From assembly GCA_021234155.1 (NCBI GenBank), contig JAJEKV010000032.1, positions 6,666,736-6,730,735 on the forward strand: a DNA stretch of 64,000 nt. Direction: 5' to 3'. The notes under the pieces are model-generated. The model was given only the letters and a program-made list of their open reading frames with translations. It was not told the DNA's origin and did no database searches. This DNA comes from Isoetes taiwanensis. Taxonomy: Eukaryota; Streptophyta; Lycopodiopsida; Isoetales; Isoetaceae. The stretch's first letter is position 1, and every line of letters begins with the position of its first letter. The position numbers and the translations under genes were made by a program. Of this stretch, positions 48,092 through 58,920 are shown piece after piece.

Positions 48092-48572
48092 CAATGGCAT
48101 TTCTAAAATGATATTGTTAATGTCCTGAGACAGCGTGGCATAAGCAAAAGATTTCCCTTGAAGTTAGAAAAGCTTTTGCTTCTTTTCTTATAACTGGATG
48201 ACATGCTAAACTTCTCAAATATTCTTCATCGATCTGAAACAGAAAATACAGGAGACCATTAAGCCAACAAGAACCTGCCGAGAATAGAACCTACCAAGAA
48301 CCTACCTACATAAAATTTGTGTTGCTCCTACAAAAAAATTTGTGTTGCTCAATAGTATCCGAAAACCATAATAGAACGGATCTGTGCAGAAGCAGGACCA
48401 GCAATATATGATGGGAATACTTCGTGCCGTACCTCTGAAAACAGCCAGCAGCCATGAAACCCTTATGCCAAATGGCAACAATCGTTGATGAGACTATAGC
48501 CATACCCGAAATTGCCTAGCAGTTTGAAAAGTGAATGAGAAAATAGCTCCTGATGCCACTTTTGTATGGCAT

Positions 48573-49013
48573 TCAGAAACCAAGAACTGGCCCAAGAAAT
48601 ACATATGCCATTCCAGCATCCAACAGCTTGCCCTTTAATAGGTCCTTAGCATTTCCATATTTTCTTAGCATATGGGCAATTCCTAGGATGGGTCCTATGA
48701 CACAATCAAGTGGCTGAAGTGAAGTGGTGTTCTCATTGAGCTTTGTAAAACATTGAGTACAAATGGATCCCTCACTAGGGATAGATAAATTTGGAAATAT
48801 GAACTTTAAATGCTCCGTAACTAGACAATCATCGAGAGCAAGATGAAACTGAAGAATACGACATAAAAAATGGTTTAATCCGCCACTTGGTCGATGCAAA
48901 GGTGAGAAAACCCCGTGACTGCTCCTCATGGGGAAGAAGAACCACGCCTTCTTAGGTTTTGAGGAAACCCAAGCAAAGAGTCGAAGCACGACCCCACGCA
49001 CTATGGCAATCAC
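48573..49013 (-). CDS. Open frame of unknown function
   Basis: A 146-codon frame from ATG 49013. The composition is moderately protein-like (LDDCLVTEHLKFIFPNL, later LDCVIGPILGIAHMLRKYG) but no family is recognised. Thirty-six bases inside it (about 48678-48713) recur at 49642-49677. It may be an exon or a fragment. Confidence 0.2.
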   Translation of the reverse strand: MIAIVRGVVLRLFAWVSSKPKKAWFFFPMRSSHGVFSPLHRPSGGLNHFLCRILQFHLALDDCLVTEHLKFIFPNLSIPSEGSICTQCFTKLNENTTSLQPLDCVIGPILGIAHMLRKYGNAKDLLKGKLLDAGMAYVFLGPVLGF

Positions 49014-49093
49014 AAAGCCTTAAATAATCCTGCAGAATCAAGGCTGAAAGAAAAAATAACCCGTCAATGAGTCAGAAGCCATAGGCAAGAAGA

Positions 49094-49405
49094 CTCGGAG
49101 GCTCCAGGGCCACGCCGAGAAAGAAACAACAGCCGACCAATCGGGAACCGTCCGCGGAATGACCATCGCGGGAAAAAACAACCGATTAGTGCTGCCTCGG
49201 AGGCTACAGCGCCACGCCGAGAAAAAACAATATGATCTCGGAGGCAACAGCGCCACGCCGAGAGAAAACATGAATAATAAATATTGACTCAGAGGCTACA
49301 AAGCCACACCCAGAGAAAACATGAATGCTGCCTCGGAGGCTACAGCGCTACGGCGAGAAAATATGAATAAGAAATACTGTCTCGGAGGCTACAATGCCAC
49401 GCCGA
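49094..49405 (+). repeat. Six-unit minisatellite whose units are hairpins
   Basis: The core CTCGGAGGCTACAGCGCCAC followed by GCCGAGA occurs near 49094, 49195, 49237, 49289, 49333 and 49379, spaced 42-100 bases apart by A-rich linkers. In each unit CTCGG-AGGC pairs with GCC-CGAG, so each can fold by itself. The fourth unit is most decayed. Confidence 0.85.
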
Positions 49406-49487
49406 GAACTGATAGGATAGAGAAGAAGAAGAAATCTAGCTCTCAAGAGTAAATAAGATATCAAGCTAAAGAAGGGAGAGGGGGGTG

Positions 49488-49644
49488 GGAAACTTGTGGA
49501 GCCAAAGAGGAAAAATGAATGGAGCTCAAGAGAACGCCGATGAACGAAAATGAAGAAGAGGCGAAATAAATAGGAGATGTGAGCAAGGGCGTCCCCATCC
49601 AAGGAATGTTGGTTCTATTGCTATCGCAATAGAACCGTGGCATT
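49488..49644 (+). repeat. 157 bp direct repeat, left copy
   Basis: It appears identical to 55063-55219. It ends with a perfect hairpin, GGTTCTATTGC-TATC-GCAATAGAACC (49610-49635), and GTGGCATT. The pair brackets 5.4 kb of purine-rich DNA, like short terminal repeats, but lacks clean TG...CA ends. Confidence 0.9.
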
Positions 49645-50079
49645 CCTAGGATGGGTCCTATGACACAATCAAGTGGCCGATAGAAGAGGAATCTATCTCA
49701 TCAGAAAGGAGCAAACTAGAATGACTAGGAAAAATATGAGAAAAAGTGAACCAAATGGAGGAATGGGCAAAATAGGGCAATACCATGGAATAAAAAGCTA
49801 AGCAAGGCAAAAGCATAGTAACTGGGGTAATCATAGACACTAACATGGCCAAAAGAACGAAGGCGAAGAAAGAGGGGAGTTGAACAAATGGAGACATGAT
49901 CAAAAAGGAACATAAGGATTAAGGTGATGCAAGGGATGGAAAAGAAAGGACAAACAAGAAACTGAAGCAAATGATAAATAGGAAAAAGGAACCATGGGAT
50001 AGAAAAGGATAATGACGAAGGAGATAGAACAAAGAAAGAACTGAGAAAATATGGAGCAAAAAGAACAAATGAAAAAATG

Positions 50080-50113
<34 letters not shown>

Positions 50114-50397
50114 AACTAGACGAGAAACTGACATGAAATTCCATAATGCAAAGTATAACTAGAAGAAACAAAAAATGAACTAAATAAAAAAACTAACGAG
50201 AATCTAAGATCAATTGACAAAGGAAACCCCAAAAAGAATAAAAAGGTGCAAATAAAGCCATGGATAATAGGATCAGAGGGGCTAAATTCACGCAAACATG
50301 ATGGGCCGAGTGAACCAAGGGTGTCAATGGGATCAAAGGGGTAAATCAAGAAAATACGGCAAATAGAAGCAGAGGCATAAGAGGCACTACACAAAGG

Positions 50398-50894
50398 AGT
50401 TAATGGGATCAAAGAGGATAGGTGAAGCCAGATAAGTGACGGGACCATGACATACTAAGGAAGGAAGTAATATAGACACCCAAGGAAAGAAATGGCACAA
50501 AGAAATTAATGGGGTCAAAGAGGATAGATGAGGCACAAGGAGTGATGGAACAAAGAGATACTAAAGCAAAAATGAAACTGAAGGAAGTAACATGAATAGT
50601 TTGAGAAAAGAAAAGGCGCAATGGGATTAATGGGGTGAAAGAGGGATTGTCAAGGGAAGAGAAATGCGGGAACAATGAGATACTAAAAAAAAAAAAATGG
50701 TACAATGAGACACATGGATGAAAACGCGTTTGGAAACCAATGAAGCTAATGAAATGAATCGGCTAAATGGTTGATTGGGACAGCATGGAACAAAGGAATG
50801 GGGGGCAAGAAGCCAATTGGAAGAAGGAAACAAGATAGAACAACCAGGAATGATAAGAAAATGATGCTGGCCGGGCAAAGTAATAAAGGTAAGG
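50398..50894 (+). repeat. Internal duplication in the purine-rich block, copy 1
   Basis: This matches 52751-53238. It contains three sub-repeats of about 110 bp starting TTAATGGG(A/G)TCAAAGAGG or similar at 50398, 50508 and 50618, each ending GATACTAA or CATACTAA. Confidence 0.75.
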
Positions 50895-52750
50895 AACTGT
50901 GGCAAGAGAGAAGGTCAAGTCGTAATATGCAAGTATGGAATAGAGCAACAAAGTTTAAGGAGAACTAAAAACCCATGCACCAAACACATGTGTGAAAGAC
51001 TAAGAGTTAAAATGACGCAAGAAGGGGACTGAACAAATGCAACACCAGAAACCATGGAGAAAAAGAATAACTAATAGACTGGAGAGAACCAAAAGAACTA
51101 AACGAAAATATGAGACTAACTGACAAAGGAACCACCAAAGAGAACGTATAAAAGAACATAGAAAGCGACAAGAAGAACTTGAACCAAACATTGGTAAACA
51201 AATCAAATTGAGCAAGAAAGCTAAAGGGTGACACGGCCAGTGAGACATAATGTCGCAAATATAAATTGAATGAATAATGACAAAGTAGACTGAGTATAAG
51301 CCCATAGGAGCCAATTTTCACGAGATAAGAACACAAAAAATAAAAAACTACGAAGCATATCTAGTAACCAACCATAGAAACAATGGGCACTAACAAATAA
51401 TGGGATCTGAATGGAGAAGAGAGATGCAAACATGAGAATAAAGTGAATGCAACGAAGAGGGGCGTTGTAAACGAAATATGAGGCCAAAGCACTATGCTTG
51501 AATCCACTTAAATATATGCAACAAAAAATATATGCAACAAAATCAAAGGAGCCCTGTAAGTGAGTACCATGAGCAACCCGTGCAAGAGTGCGCCAACACG
51601 TAAAGGGTGGATACCAGGATCAACCCGTGCAAGAGTGCAGCATGAAAAGGGAACCAAACACCATGAACAAGATGAAATCTAGTAAAAGGAACAAAAACGA
51701 ACTGCACAAAGATACTGCATATTAAGCGAAGATACCAAACAGATAGCGTGCCAAGTGAACAAATGTCAACTAGTTCAACTATGCGCAATGTAATGTGCAT
51801 CACAACTGAATGAAGGAAAACAAATAGAACCAAAGCAAGAAAAAGGGGCAAACCCGACGAACCAGGATAAAAGACCTACCATGAAAATAACAAAGACAAT
51901 AGAGGCTAACAAGATCAATGGATCAAAAGAACAAATCAGTCCAAAAGGAATTGAAAGAAACGAATGGAGCTAAAATAGATGGACAATGGGTGCAAACAAG
52001 ACGAATAAAGCCACATGGACCAATGAAAGAACGAAGCGTGTGGGAGTCACACAAGAGAGTAACAAAGACGGACAACAAACTAACTGAGAACTGAAGATAG
52101 AGAAAGAGGGCAAACCAACTTTATACAAAAATACGAAAGAAAGGAGGGCCTCAACAAAGATGAAAAAAGTCAATCGATGTCCAAGAATTGAACAAACCTA
52201 ATAACCAAAACTAAGACGAAGGGAAAAAACCAAGCATATAAGGGGGCATGATAACCAGTTCAAAGACCAAAAAAGATGTTGAGCAATATGAATACCAACC
52301 TGTGAAACGATGCCATCCTGAAGCAATAAGCAAATCAGGCTACCAACGAGACGTGTAGAATCATCCAAAGGCATGAGTAAAGGGGGAACTAATGGCGAAT
52401 AAGAAGAAAAGCGGCGAAAAAGGAAAAATTTACACTAAGAAGAATAAAATTGCCCAAGAATTTTGACCATATGCTTTGTAAAATCATGCCAGATCAACTT
52501 TGGACCAAACTTATAACTTGCACCCCAACAGAAGAATCTTTACAAAAAATTGTCAAAATTGGAGATAAGGAATGTCAAAACCATGACCAACCTTACAAGG
52601 GGTAACCACCTTAAAACTCAACAAGGGGCGAAGTGCAAGAATATGTAGATAAACGACAAGCTCCAAAAGTAAAGAGGGACTGGAGAAAATGAATGACCAT
52701 GAAACTTCCCCGAAGCTAACAGATGTCGAAGAGGAGGACCTGCCTTTGCA

Positions 52751-53238
52751 AGAGTTAATGGGGATAAAGAGGATAGGTAAAGCAAGATAAGTGATGGAAC
52801 CATGATATACTAAGGAAGGAACTAATATAGACACCCGAGGAAAGAATGGCACAATGGGGTCAAAGTGGATAGCCGAGGCATGAGGAGTGATGGAACAATG
52901 AGATACTAAAGTAAAAATGAAACTGAAGGAACCAACATGAACATTTTGAGAAAAGAAAAGGCGCAATGGGATTAAAGGGGTCAAAGAGGATCGTCAAGGC
53001 AAGACAAATGAAGGAACAATGAGATACTAAGGCAAAAATCATTATGGTACAATGAGACACATGGATGAAAACTCGTTTTGTAACCAATGAAGCTAATGGA
53101 ATGAATAGACTACACTTATTGGGACAACAAGGAACAAAAGGAATGGAGGGCAAAAAGCCAATTGGAAGAAGGAAACAAATAGGACAATCAGGAATGATAA
53201 GTAAATGACGCTAGTCGAGCAAAGTAATAAAGATAAGA
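52751..53238 (+). repeat. Internal duplication in the purine-rich block, copy 2
   Basis: Partner of 50398-50894 with small indels and scattered substitutions; both end in a GGAATGATAAG ... GCAAAGTAATAAAG segment. Confidence 0.75.
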
Positions 53239-55062
53239 ACCCCTGAAACTTCTTGAAGCTAACAGATGTCGAAGAGGAGAAACCGACTCTGCAAGGCTAA
53301 ACTCAGACTGGAAGGGAACATGCCCAAGAGAATATGGCCGCAAAACAGGGAGCACTGAACCTAAGACCACCAGAACAACAATTATGTAAGTCGCCTGGAA
53401 TTAGGCGGCTATCGTTTCAAGAGTCGATTTGCATGCACGAATCGGTGGTCCCATGTGCCCAAGCACGGTGCAACGAAGTCTAAGTCGTCTTGCACTCGTG
53501 GGTGCAGTAAAAACAAAATCACAAAGGTACATAAAAAACAAATTACAAAGGTACATAAAGATAATCGTGAATTGTAGAGGTACTGAGAGTGTTCGGTCGA
53601 TCATAACGAAACTCGTCTAACGTAACATACAAATATACCAATTATTGTATATATATGAAAGAAACTAGACAAATTAATGAACACGGTGGGACGCCTCTTA
53701 ATGTGCTCCTAGGACCAAAACAACGCAAAAACGAGCCCTTTAACATTACAACCTAGGAACCTAGGTATACAGATTGAATCAAGGAAAAACAAAAAAGATA
53801 ACACCCTGTGTTCCCGGTATCCCCAAGCCAAGAGGCGGCTAAAAAAGAGACCCGGTATCCCCAGACAAGAGGCAGCGACAGAGGCGGAAGCGGAAGCGGT
53901 TGCGGAAGCGGTAGCATGGTAAGATTTAGTAAAACGTGTAAGATTTCTATGGCGCAGCCAGTGAGGCATCAAAGGTACAAGCTTGAATTTGGCAGAGTTG
54001 ATGCCAAACGGAATCTGTATCAGATCAAGCGGAATCAGTAAGAATCAGGCGGAAACAAGCAGACCAAGCGGAATCAAAGTGGAATCTGATCACAGTCATT
54101 GAGGCATCAAAGGTACAAGCTTGATCTGGCAGAGTTGAAGAACACACAAGACCGGCCGACTGGATATAGCTTTGGTGCAAATTACCGCAACCAGGAATAA
54201 AAGGAGTTTAGAATTTAGTCGGAATGCTACAGAAAAGCACAATCATTCACACTCAGCTGGTAATGGTTGTTTGCAGAATCGAAGAGTATTCATACCTTAA
54301 AGCCGTCAAGCAGTGAAGAAAGGTCCAGGAATAATCTGAACATGAGACGACCGCTGTATGTTCCTCGCGAGCCAGAAGGCTTCACACTCGTAAGCTGCAG
54401 CGCTTCTCGCAACCTGTTTCACTATACAAAAACCATGCCTAGCATCCACGACCTAGCACTGCCCGAATCATCAGAAGAAGAAAGGAAGAATCATAAGTCC
54501 CAAGGAATCGGATATGATAAGCAGGATAAAGCCACCGTCTAGTGTCCAAGATCCGACCAAAGCGCAGAGGGCAAAGCTGAGCCCAGATAATCTGAAACTG
54601 AAGGCATGCAGGAACACGAAAAAACACAGCCACCGAAATACAAATGGACCGCCGTAAATACAAATCGAGAAGATGGAAAGAGCGCAACCCAAATCTACAG
54701 AATAACTTATCCAGCCACAGACGGGAAAACCTCAAAGATCTTGCCAAAAGAGGAGCCAAAAAGAAACTGTGAGCATAGAAGCAACGGCATAGAAAACGAT
54801 GCATGGAACCCACTAAACAGAGAAAGAGGAAACGATGCTTGTAAGCACGAATCAAAAACAGAGAAAGAGGAAATCGATTGTAGATTCACCAAATCAGAGA
54901 AAAAGGGGGAAACAGATGCACAACAATATAAACCAAACTCAAAGAACAGGAAATAGATGCCATAGTACTGAAGGAAAAGACGATACCATGATCAGATGAG
55001 GAACCAACCAAAACTAACCTATTCGAAGCTTATCTGGTAGAAGAACAGGTTTGTTAGCGATA

Positions 55063-55219
55063 GGAAACTTGTGGAGCCAAAGAGGAAAAATGAATGGAGC
55101 TCAAGAGAACGCCGATGAACGAAAATGAAGAAGAGGCGAAATAAATAGGAGATGTGAGCAAGGGCGTCCCCATCCAAGGAATGTTGGTTCTATTGCTATC
55201 GCAATAGAACCGTGGCATT
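55063..55219 (+). repeat. 157 bp direct repeat, right copy
   Basis: Same sequence as 49488-49644, including the terminal hairpin (55185-55210). The flank after CATT is different, so the shared sequence ends sharply here. Confidence 0.9.
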
Positions 55220-56150
55220 TCAGACACATCTAAGGTCTTCTGCTCTGAGCAATTTCTGGAATGGACAAAGGACGGGTCTAGGTTAAGGAGATTACTGGCC
55301 ATCACATACATTGGGTAGCATGATTTAACAATCACGTCGTTAGCCCAGTACATGAGGCTCCACCATTACATGAGGCTCCACCACTATATATTGCGCATAC
55401 CTGGAAGAAGGATAGTTTACTTCATAGAATGTATAGATGAATTTGCGTCTGGTGATAATAAGCATCCAAGATCTCTTCTGGTGCCGCCAAGGTGGATCAA
55501 TCTATTAAGGGAGAGCCAAATTGTGATAAATTCTGAAAAATACTAAAGCCGCAAAAAATCGGTATTTTTTTTTAAAGCTTCCATTATTTATTTGTTGCTT
55601 TTGATTTTGGATCTCGTCCCCGTTATGTACTAAAAATCCGCTTTGAGCTTCAAAATCTTATAAAACATAGCGATGGACAGACACTATATACATATAATGA
55701 GTGAAGGTTCACAATTTGCCATGTTTGAATACTGCAGATAGCAATTATTCCATAGAGAATTATTTGGATTATATGCTGGACAAGATATCTCATAAAATTT
55801 AACCTTCTTCACGGCTATTCCTCTGGAAATCTGGTTTTGTTTCCCATCCAATCTCTCAAACCAGTCCGAGTGACCCTTCCTCTTGCTCTGTAAACGTTCT
55901 CTCTCTGTGAGCACAATCTCGAGATTTGCATTCTCTAGAATTAAAGATGATAGCCTCATGAATATAACCTTTACCTGGACGCATCTCTGGACAATATCCA
56001 AAATCAGGTTCTGCAGTACACCGATCTCATTCATCAACTATGGTACCGTCTCCAACTTCTCTCTGCCCTGGATCATCAGCATATACAAATTCTTTTTGTA
56101 CTGCCTTTTTGAGAAAGCAGCCTCTGCCTTATCATAGTACTCCATGAAAT
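55220..56150. other. Mixed low-signal region
   Basis: Short coding-like pieces without a named family: RIPGRRIVYFIECIDEF on the plus strand (55390-55546) and a minus frame 55684-56037. A short tandem duplication, CATGAGGCTCCACCA, lies near 55350-55382. Confidence 0.3.
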
Positions 56151-56159
56151 CAAGTTCCA

Positions 56160-56400
56160 GGTAGGCATTCTATTTATAGCTAAATATCTGAGTATAAAGT
56201 TGCTTCCCTTGTTCATAAGATGTGGTATTTGCACATGCTGTAGCTGTGCTAATAAAAGTACCATTGTTCGTAAGATGTGGTATTTGCACATGCTCTAACT
56301 GTGCTAATAAAAGTAACATGATTTGGTTCTATGCCTATACATTGGAATAGAGTAATTTGCGCTAACTGCCTTATAAAATCCCATCGATCCGAGACATCGG
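56160..56400 (-). pseudogene. Pentatricopeptide-like fragment with internal tandem duplication
   Basis: On the minus strand GIEPNHVTFISTVRACANTTSYEQ (about 56345-56270) fits the end of one pentatricopeptide unit and the start of the next (plant organelle RNA-binding proteins). A 54-55 bp tandem duplication (56212-56320) in this stretch shifts the reading and repeats TGTGGTATTTGCACATGCT. Only one to two units are recognisable. A dead fragment. Confidence 0.45.
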
Positions 56401-56462
56401 ATCGCCATTCTAGAATGGGACGAGCATGCATGTTTTGCATGCATGCGGGCGGCGCATGCCCG
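56384..56462 (+). repeat. Cluster of perfect palindromes
   Basis: Four occur within 80 bases: GATCCGA-GACA-TCGGATC, CCATTCTAGAATGG, GCATGCA-TGTTT-TGCATGC and GGGCGGCGCATGCCC. Confidence 0.75.
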
Positions 56463-56752
56463 TTCTGGTTGGGAGTTCGCTATTTTAGGCGCGTTTCTGC
56501 ATCAACATCTCATCGGCGCTTCCTCTTCTCTCTCAGCAGTACCTCTTTCTCTTTGAACCCATCCTCCCCCCCTTCTTTGTTTATTAGTGGCACGCGCGTA
56601 ATCAGCCCCTCCACTCTGGGAGGTTTGTTTTGTTTCGTTTTTGTGGTGTTGGTGATGTGAAGGTACAGGTTGGCGTGCGGCATCTGTTTCGACTTCTCCA
56701 TTCGTGGGTTTTTGGGAGCGATTTCTCTGCCTTGCGTTTGTCTAAGCCCCTT

Positions 56753-56831
56753 GCCGAAGGTTTATCACTAGGGTTTTTCCTCAAAAACCCGAAAGGGCGG
56801 GGTTTTTTAATCCCGGTGATAAGCTTTCGGC
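56753..56831 (+). repeat. Nested hairpins with a LINE-tail-like motif
   Basis: The outer arms GCCGAAGGTTTATCAC (56753-56768) and GTGATAAGCTTTCGGC (56816-56831) pair at 14 of 16 positions. Inside, GGGTTTTT and AAAAACCC pair perfectly around CCTC. Bases 56771-56815 resemble the 3' part of the LINE at 46125-46078 in the same relative orientation, so this could be a SINE or LINE 3' end. Confidence 0.7.
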
Positions 56832-57503
56832 AGGTACACCAGCCCAACATCTGTTAGCATTGTATTTTGGGGTCCAAATGATATAATTGGATTTTCCCTT
56901 TATTTTTCGTGGGTAGTTCGCATGTGTGCGGCTACCCACTATCCACCATTGTAGAAAATCTAATGAGATGAATGAGAAGCCTATCTATGGCGGTTTGTTG
57001 GTTTCATGCGAGTCCCATTCTAGAATTATATAAGCCCTATGAGACAAAGCTTCTTTAAGCAAAATGGTTCAACACTTAAAATGGCTATGCCAACCCAAAA
57101 GTAGAGAAGGTAACTCTATGTAATGCAAAGATATGAAATGGTGAGAGGAACTCCATGACATTTGCTTCACATTTCTACTCTACTCAACTAATAACGAACA
57201 CATTAAATGAAATTTTTTTACCTAGCAGCACTTGCTTCAAATCCATAATAGACATTCTCCTATCCAAAGTTTGTCGAGAGCAAAACCGAAGCTTTGCTCA
57301 AGTTGCTTCTCATCCTCTGTACACTCTCTTAAGACTGATTCCACCATCACTTCGTCCTAGGTATCGACTTTTTTGATGTCTCTAGCCCTTTCTAGGAACC
57401 AAAACCAACATCCATATTGAATTCACCCAGGAGTTCAAGTTTTAAAATTTTTTCCTAATAGGCTAAAGTATGTGAGATCAGAAGAAAAAACACGTTTTAT
57501 AGA

Positions 57504-57533
57504 CTAGTAGAAAAAGTGCCCAGCGTTACTGGT
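57504..57533 (-). mobile_element. Helitron-type 3' terminus (minus orientation)
   Basis: The minus strand reads ACCAGT-AAC-GCTGGGC, then ACTTTTTCTA, then CTAG followed by T. The end closely matches the one at 8363, including AC-TTTTT. The 5' end was not found; the element should extend to higher coordinates. Confidence 0.5.
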
Positions 57534-57829
57534 CTTTTCGTTGGGACACAAAGAATTCTTTCGCTTTATAAATAAAGTACAAATGTATTCTATGCTTTAA
57601 CAATTGGGGTTTCGATTAGGTTGTATAACCTAAACATCAAATTCTAAGGCATGTGATTTGGATAAATTAAAACAGCCTTCCCATGGTTGGCTAGTGGATT
57701 ACAGATCTTAATCTCTTTAAAAGCATTCGTATGCAAGCCATTCATAATTAATTTGTCTTATATATTAGCGTATAAAGCTTATGTTAAACGGACTTGATAG
57801 CCAAACGCTAGAAAGTAAGAGAGTGAAAT

Positions 57830-58230
57830 TTTGTACTGTTTAGCCAAACCATAGAAATTTTTAGAATGAATTTTGGGTTAGTTTAGCTAACATCATTCTA
57901 GTTTATATGAAATATATGATTAGTAGTTTAGTTTCTAGCATTATGAATTAATTTGAGCCCTAGACTTTGCTAGTTAGTATTATTTTAGAATATTTTCACA
58001 AAGAAAATGATTAAAATAAGTGGAAACAATTGAAAAAAAGTATAGTAATTTGGCTTAATATTTTCTGTTGGCCACACCATAGAAATTTTTGGGATGATGA
58101 TTGGGTTAGTTTAGCTAAACGCTAGAAAGTATAAGAGGGAAAAATGTATAGAGTTTAGCTAAACCACAGAAAGTTTTGGGATTAATATCGAGCAAGTTTA
58201 GCTAAAGTCATTTTGGCTAATAAGAAATAT
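57830..58230 (+). repeat. AT-rich tract with TTTAGCTAA / TAGCCAAAC motifs
   Basis: The same motif field as 6130-6600, here just inside a Helitron-type 3' end, which suggests it belongs to that element family. Confidence 0.5.
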
Positions 58231-58464
58231 GCGATTAGTAATTTATTCCCTGATGGATGTTAGAAGTCAACATGAGTTGCACAACACAAACCTTTGATGT
58301 TTAAGATATAGATAATAATACCACAATGCTAGCAAATCCTGTCCTTAAACAGCAACATGCAACATCCTTGAAATAAAACAATAAAATGCTTTGTGAAAAA
58401 TAAGTGTTGTTATAGCACTCCATATGCAGAAGCATTTATCCTTCATAGAAAGATTGTGAGAACA

Positions 58465-58920
58465 TTTGCTTGAATATAAATCAACAACCCAGAAGGTATA
58501 ACAGGATATGCTAAAAATGGGCTTGAAATTGAAGCCCTTAACTGTCTCATGCAGATGCAAGCTAACAATGTTTCACCAGATGCAGTCACATATGTTTGCA
58601 GTTTGAAAGTATGTGGCAATGTTAGGGCGATTGATAAAGCCCGTAAAATACACCATGATATCTCTAAAAGCGGACTTGACAAAGATCTTTCTGTTGGTAA
58701 TGCTTTGGCTGGTATGTATGCCAGATGTAGTTCACTTCTAGAGGCAAGGGAGGTCTTTAGTACATTGCCAGTCCCACAACTTGCATCGTGGACCACACTA
58801 ATTGTAGCATATATTGGGAATGGATCTGGTCACGAAGCTCTGAAATGCTTTGAGAAGATGCAGGTGGAGGTTCTGCGCAATAATAGCTTATGCGTAGACA
58901 TTGTAGATGCTTTGTCATAA
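58465..58920 (+). pseudogene. Pentatricopeptide-repeat (PLS-type) protein fragment
   Basis: About three and a half units: GYAKNGLEIEALNCLMQMQ; VSPDAVTYVCSLKVCGNVRAIDKARKIHHDI; GLDKDLSVGNALAGMYARCSSLLEAREVF; and LASWTTLIVAYIGNGSGHEALKCFEKMQ, ending at TAA 58918-58920. Such proteins bind organelle RNA for editing, splicing or stability. The phrasing closely resembles fern members. There is no start, transit peptide or C-terminal E/DYW domain, and upstream sequence is non-coding, so this is a truncated copy rather than a full gene (usually over 500 residues). Confidence 0.7.

Larger units (their letters stand above)
49645..55062 (+). other. Purine-rich non-coding block between the 157 bp repeats
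   Basis: The plus strand is visibly rich in A and G from about 49680 to 53300 (words such as GAAGGAA, AAAGAGG), so minus-strand frames read as Phe/Ser/Leu-rich nonsense. A run of about 31 A lies at 50080-50110. After 53300 the bias is weaker, with CGGAAGCGG repeats near 53880-53915 and a repeated GAGGCATCAAAGGTACAAGC motif at 53962 and 54101. I see no gene in it. Confidence 0.6.

Noticed and set aside
49646-49649. CTAG after the 157 bp repeat hairpin as a Helitron end
   Set aside because: The next base is G rather than T, and the right copy of the repeat is not followed by CTAG.
49658-53370. Many minus-strand frames rich in Phe, Ser and Leu, resembling membrane proteins
   Set aside because: The hydrophobicity comes from the pyrimidine-rich strand of a purine-biased block; frames overlap freely and share no motif.
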